Positions 59,009 to 64,000 of a stretch of DNA of 64,000 nucleotides are shown in pieces. Position 1 is the stretch's first letter. Each line of letters opens with the position of its first letter. The notes under the pieces are model-generated. The model did no database searches, had not been told where the DNA came from, and saw only the letters and a program-made list of their open reading frames with translations. This DNA comes from Euptelea pleiosperma (taxonomy: Eukaryota; Streptophyta; Magnoliopsida; Ranunculales; Eupteleaceae): positions 10,968,138 through 11,032,137 of the forward strand of contig CM068544.1 of the NCBI GenBank assembly GCA_035048495.1, written 5' to 3'. The translations under genes were made by a program, and so were the position numbers.

Positions 59009-60963
59009 TAGTCTCCGTTCCACCTTAGGTGTCAGGAAGACTGTAGATTCGCTCAGTCTCCATGAGTTTTAACCTGGTTGGGGGTACTTGATATACCCCC
59101 GTCATGTCTGGCTGAAGACGTAAAACTTAGCGCTTTCAGAAAGGCAATTCCGGTATTCCTAGAGTACATGAGCCTCATGCATTTGTTATTATTGTTATAT
59201 CTTTGAAAATGCAAGTACATTCATTCTTCCGATCATCAAGTATCACACACTGTTGAGTTTCTGCCGACTTGGTAACATCCTCTCTGAACCTTTGCATCAT
59301 CATCACCGATTTTTCATCATTTTATGTCCCGATCATGAGCACCGATGACGGTGCTGTATTTTGGTTGGGGGTGGGTATTTACCAAAACTCATGTCTTCAT
59401 TTTGATAAAAAAAAAAAAAAAATTCTTATTTTTGGGGTGATTTCCGATGTTCGCCAAAAGTTTTCTAGAATTTCTAAAATGTGTCAAATACCCTGACTTT
59501 GATTAGCTGAAAACCTCCGTTAAGTCAGTATTGAGGATGCCAATTTTTGTTTAAAGTTAGCATTGAGTCAAGTCAAGCGTGACTACAGCAAGTTTGAAAA
59601 CTCAGAAAAACTCATATTCGGCACAATTGTACACTATCAATATCAGAGTCATCCTAAGTTTAGAAATTCTGGAGATCCTGTGAGAATAATTGTGGAAACC
59701 TAACCTAGTGAGCTTTCGAGTCTTAAATCAATTCAGAGGGTTATACAACAATTCTGAGTCACAAGATGACTCACTATTCTTCTTGCCCGCAATATTCGTT
59801 GAGAGATCTCATTACCCTTTTATTTGATCATGGAACTCGGAACGACATCAAAATTGGATTGCTACAACAGAACCTTCTCTGTATCTAGTCAAGACAGTAT
59901 ACATGATAGTGCAAACCCTAAAAAATGATTTAGGCCATTTTTCTGAACAATTCAGCCTTTTTACTCACCTGAATTATACTTCACTAGAAACCCCTTGAAC
60001 CCTTCTATAAAAGCCTTTTCTTTGTAAACCCATCAACCTAAAATCCAATCCAGCTACAAAGCAGGACTGGCTACCCTTATTTTGAGATGGACAAAAGAAT
60101 AACTGATATGGGTGTACCGTGAAAAGAAAAGTAAAGAAGAAGAATAAAAAAAAAAGAAAGTGGTTCAAGCTGAAAACAAAATATGGAAAGAAAGTATGAA
60201 AAAGAGCTGAAAAGAAATTGAGCAGTCTCAGAAATATCAAGAAAAAGAGAAAAAATACGAAAAAAGAAAAAAGAACCAGATAATGGTGTTACGCCGCAGG
60301 AAAAAATGCAAGAAAATGGCAATATCCTCTCAAGATCTTTGAAATCCTGTATCCCTTTATCTCTCTACACCTGACCTAAGCCTCATTACAACCTAGGAAA
60401 GTCCTACTTGATTCTAAGATAGCACGATCTTAAAATGTGGAGATTGAAGAAAGAGAAGCTATAGAGTTTGATCTGACGTTCCCGAGTGAAGTGGTATTCC
60501 AATCATGAGATCTTCTTCTGTTAAAGATGTCCTTCTTTTAAATAATACATATGTGAGATCTTTGCTTTCATATATCAACACATCTCCTCACATATAAATT
60601 GAGAGAAAAGAAGAAAACCCTTCTCGTGTGATTCTATTCTGAGTGCTAAACATGTGAGATTTGAGGTCGAGGCATAAAAACTTAGAGGTGATCTGGAAAT
60701 CTTTACTGTCGGATGATGAGAATGTTGAGCACACACACATGCAGAGTCTGACTATTCTGGGTCATGATTATCAGCCTGTAGTCTTGCAAAACTTTCCAAC
60801 TCTTCGCTAGCATGTAACTATTTTTTTGCATCCATTCAATGATTTGACGAACGGTGTTTTCCCTGAGCTAATATGAAAAAGTGTGCAGCATGTGCAGAGC
60901 CCTTTTAAGCTCATTAATTTTGCACTAATTGCCAAGGATTGGCAATATGCTGGTTGGGGGTTG
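59009..60963 (+). mobile_element. Element G trailer and polypurine tract
   Basis: Hairpin 1 at 59080-59100, hairpin 2 at 59339-59354, GGTTGGGGGTGGG after it, and polypurine tract GGTTGGGGGTTG at 60952-60963. Homologous to the N trailer over its length. No gene. Confidence 0.85.
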
Positions 60964-61786
60964 TGATATTCGCTCAAAAGTGCTTATTTTAAGCAATTAT
61001 CCTCTTAGCGTTATCGCACTCTCCTACGTAAAATACTCTATTTATCTATTTTTCTATGTAAGAGCCTCTTCTGTTGCGTAGAACACACTTTTCTGGATGA
61101 AATGATATATTTGCATGAATTAAACACATTCTAAGAAGTCTAGATATAAAGCCGTTCTGATTAAGTCTCATTACGTGCTTCTTTTATCGCAGGAACCCGA
61201 TCGGACAATTCTCGAGACTTACGGTCCCACGATCAATTACAAATCTCTATCAAGTCTGCAAATCAATCTAATAATGATCAGACGATTCTCAAGGACCTGA
61301 AACCCGCAATGTACCACAAAAGTCAAGATCAAAGATCAAGTGAGCCATGCGGATAAAAAGGTGAACCAAAACAGTTGAATTGGCGAAGTTGAAGAATGGC
61401 CAAGCTGGAAGACTAGTGACCTAGTGGCAAATTAAACCACGATCTGAGAAATCCGAAGACCAGTGGGCCAATGGGCTAAGTCAGCAAGCCACAAGAGCAA
61501 ATATTAAATGAAGATGATGGGTCGCCATATGAAAATTGCCAAACCACAGACCTAGAATTGGCCAAATCGACAGATCAAAGTGTTCCACCACATGATGAAG
61601 ACTAGTGAACATCAAATGGCTAAAAAAGTAGATCATGCAGTACAGCATCCAATGATTGAATCCCAAGGTGATTACAAGCAGCTTGATCACAGAACTAGTG
61701 AAGACACGGGCTACTAACCACAGTGTAGGACAATAAGTTGGACGAGTGGAATTTAGATGGATTAGTTGGTATGTCACAATTGCGGG
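60964..61786 (+). mobile_element. Element G 3' LTR, U3 start
   Basis: Starts TGATATTCGCTCAAAAGTG. The first 240 bp match the family terminus; the rest of U3 is unlike the other LTRs here. Cut at 61786 by LTR H. Confidence 0.82.
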
Positions 61787-62250
61787 TGATATTCGCTCAA
61801 AAGTGCTTATTTTAAGCAATTATCCTTTTAGCGTTATTGCATTCTCCCATGTTAAAATACTCTATTTATCTACTTTTCTACGTAAGAGTCTCTTTTGTTG
61901 CGTAGAACACACTTTTCTGGACGAAATGGTATATTTGCATGCATTAAACACATTTTCGAAAGTCTAGACATGAAGTCATTCTGATAGAGTCTCATTACGC
62001 GCTTCTTTTGTCGCAGGAAACCCCGATGGGACAATTCTCGAGACTTGAAAGCCCACATCGATCAGAAAAGCCCATTATCAAAGCTTAAAGAGCCCACATG
62101 CTATGACTAGAAGATATGGGCCAAATATGGGTTGAATAAGAGGACCAAAAAGCCGGCCCAAAGAACGAAGAGAGTAGGAGAGCCAATGACCAAGAGACGG
62201 ACCAAAGCGTTTAAAGCCACATGAGTCAGCAAAGAATGATAGTCGACTCT
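61787..62250 (+). mobile_element. LTR H, 5' end, inserted in G LTR
   Basis: Starts TGATATTCGC after left flank gcggg (61782-61786). 464 bp of U3 close to B, C, F and N, with TGCATGCA at 61936-61943. Interrupted by LTR I at 62250, so solo or full-length status cannot be told. Confidence 0.8.
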
Positions 62251-64000
62251 TGATATTCGCTCAAAAGTGCTTATTTTAAGCAATTATCCTTTTAGCGTTA
62301 TTGCATTCTCCCACGTTAAAATACTCTATTTATCTACTTTTCTACGTAAGAGTCTCTTTTGTTGCGTATAACACACTTTTCTGGACGAAATGATATATTT
62401 GCATGCATTAAACACATTTTCGAAAGTCTAGACATGAAGTCATTCTGATAGAGCCTCATTACGCGCCTCTTCTGTCGTAGGAAACCCCGATGGGACAATT
62501 CTCGAGACTTGCAAGCCCACATCGATCAGGAAAGCCCATTATCAAAGCTTAAAGAGCCCACATGCTATGACTAGAAGATATGGGCCAAATATGGGCTGAA
62601 TAAGAGGACCAAAGAGCCGGCCCAAAGAACGAAGAGAGTAGGAGAGCCAATGACCAAGAGACGGACCAAAGCGTTTAAAGCCACATGAGTCAGCAAAGAA
62701 TGATAGTCGACTCTACTGGAGAAGCGTGAGGATGGTCACAGTGAAGACCAGGGTTCCAGACCCTCCGCCAGTGCTTTTATCTCTATTTTCTGATGCTTTC
62801 TCTCTCATCTCTCCTTATTCTCTCTCTCTCTTCATCTCTCGGTCCTCGAATCTACTGACCTAACCCCAGAACTCCTGCCCATCAGCTCTATCTCATCTCC
62901 CTTAGCTTTCTGACCGTTGGATCTTCTATCGGACCATTGGATCTTCAATCGGACCGTTGGATCTCTCTAAATCCATCGATCTACTAATCTGGGTCCCAAT
63001 CAAGTCACCATCCATCCGATCGCCATCAGACTGTCTGTCACATCATCTTGTGAGACGATAGACATCATCAATCCATGCGGGCCAGTAGCCGGGCCCATCT
63101 TCATCGACCCGCTGTCCGACCAGTTAGTGGACCCCGCGAATTTCAAAATAATTTTAATTAAATGGGGGGTCCACTAATTGGGGAGATTCCCCATAAAAAA
63201 GTAGTGTTTTACTTTTAAAAAAAAAATATATATATATATATTTTTCTTATTTTTTTTATTTTCAAAAACCCCCTATTTCCATTAAAGGAAATAGGAAGCT
63301 TTAAAAGGGGGAAGGAGGGGGACGAACCCTAATTTTCCAAACCCTAATCCTCCTCTAATCCCCTCCTTTCTCTCCCAAAACTCTCTTGCCCCCTCTTTCT
63401 CCTCGGTTTTTGACAATTTTTCCATCTTCTTCACCTTCTTCTTCGTCATTGTTTCTCGCCGAAGTTGCAGAACTCCGGCCATCTTCTACCTTGTTTTACC
63501 CCTCTTCTCTCCATCTCTTTTGACCCTGTTGGATAGCCAGCACCTCCACAGAACCCAACGGTGGGTTCCCAAGTTAGTGCAACGTTGGTTGCCGTCTACA
63601 CCATCTACCACCACCGTTTCACACCACCCTCCACCGGACTGGTGTGCACGCCCAGCTCGCCCCACCTGCAAGTGGTTCACCAGAAAATCCAAAGTCCGAT
63701 GAACCATCCCGTAAAAGCCAGCCCCTCTAGGTAGCCCTCCTCCATGTTCTTGACGTGGTGAACAACCTGCTGGTGTGCCCCGTTACCCCTACACCGCCTC
63801 TCTCCAATACCAGCAACGCCTTCAAGTTTTCTTTAAAAAAAAGAGGCTCCCATCTCCAGCCGTCAAGGCTCATTCCATTCCTCTCCGATCTCCCTCCAGT
63901 CATTCTCGTTCTCTCCTCCCCAAAGAAAGAAAAAAAAGCAAAAACAAAAAAAAAAAGAAGGAGAAGAAAAAGAAAGGGAAGAAGGAAGGGCGTCCTCCAC
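62251..64000 (+). mobile_element. LTR I, runs off the window end
   Basis: Starts TGATATTCGC after left flank actct (62246-62250). The site is intact at 62705-62716 within I itself, which shows where H was broken. Triple repeat from 62912 and CArG-type palindrome 63271-63295 (core CCATTAAAGG at 63279-63288). A weak TTTAAAAGG stands where the TATA box lies in F, followed by a pyrimidine-rich leader with a degraded module near 63458. No gene. Confidence 0.82.
63271..63309 (+). promoter_or_regulatory. LTR promoter of I: CArG box with degraded TATA
   Basis: CCATTAAAGG still fits CC(A/T)6GG although one arm base changed. The TATA position reads CTTTAAAAGG. Confidence 0.5.

Larger units (their letters stand above)
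54010..61786 (+). mobile_element. Element G: non-autonomous element, 5'-truncated
   Basis: Same layout as N and A on the plus strand: LTR tail, primer site, leader, decayed gag-derived ORF, trailer, polypurine tract and 3' LTR from 60964, which is interrupted by LTR H. The internal region is about 5.5 kb, close to that of N (5514 bp). Confidence 0.88.

Overview
The window reads as intergenic DNA of a large plant genome. I find no host gene, rRNA, tRNA or CRISPR array. Essentially every base belongs to one family of Ty3/gypsy LTR retrotransposons. The Athila-type lineage is indicated by an FMDDF reverse-transcriptase core, a DLGAS protease, an integrase without a chromodomain, and a primer-binding site (TGGCGCCGCTGCCG) resembling the 3' end of tRNA-Asp. 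LTRs are long (about 2.3-3.4 kb). In sense orientation they start TGATATTCGC and end CCTACTTTCA, and insertions are flanked by 5-bp duplications. A land plant, probably a seed plant, is inferred from this lineage, the telo-box and CArG-type motifs and the GT-AG leader introns; the species cannot be named.

Layout. Element A (+, non-autonomous) is the oldest host: 5' LTR tail 1-1441, leader to 2436, then resuming at 34894 with a decayed ORF (35443-36963) and a 3' LTR from 38912. Solo LTR B (-, 2437-34888, TSD gtagc) lies in the A leader. Solo LTR C (-, 4090-33854, TSD ttccc) lies in B. Full-length autonomous element D (-, 4699-31557, TSD gtaag) lies in C. Full-length non-autonomous element N (-, 6664-17369, TSD agcgg) lies in the left LTR of D. 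Four nested levels are thus resolved by exact duplications. The right LTR of D still carries the unoccupied N target site.

Element E (-, autonomous type, decayed) starts at 41425 inside the A 3' LTR. It carries solo LTR F (+, 46413-48726) and stops abruptly at 54009 within gag. From 54010 comes element G (+, non-autonomous): LTR tail to 55467, decayed ORF 57254-59008, 3' LTR from 60964. The G LTR is entered by LTR H (61787), itself entered by LTR I (62251), which runs off the window.

How the parts fit. D and E encode gag, protease, reverse transcriptase, RNase H and integrase in one frame, now broken by stops. A, N and G share the termini, primer site, leader, trailer and polypurine tract of D/E. 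In place of gag-pol they carry one ORF (583 codons, intact in N) built from the gag start, the gag Gln-rich tail and protease-to-RT linker pieces. It has no capsid domain, zinc knuckle or enzyme. This looks like a non-autonomous family mobilised in trans by D/E-like partners while keeping its own protein. Shared non-coding architecture includes a palindromic CArG box beside the TATA box, self-complementary CGGAGTTGCA modules in the transcript leader, a putative intron inside the LTR, and a covarying hairpin after the ORF stop. Those are the most interesting signals here.
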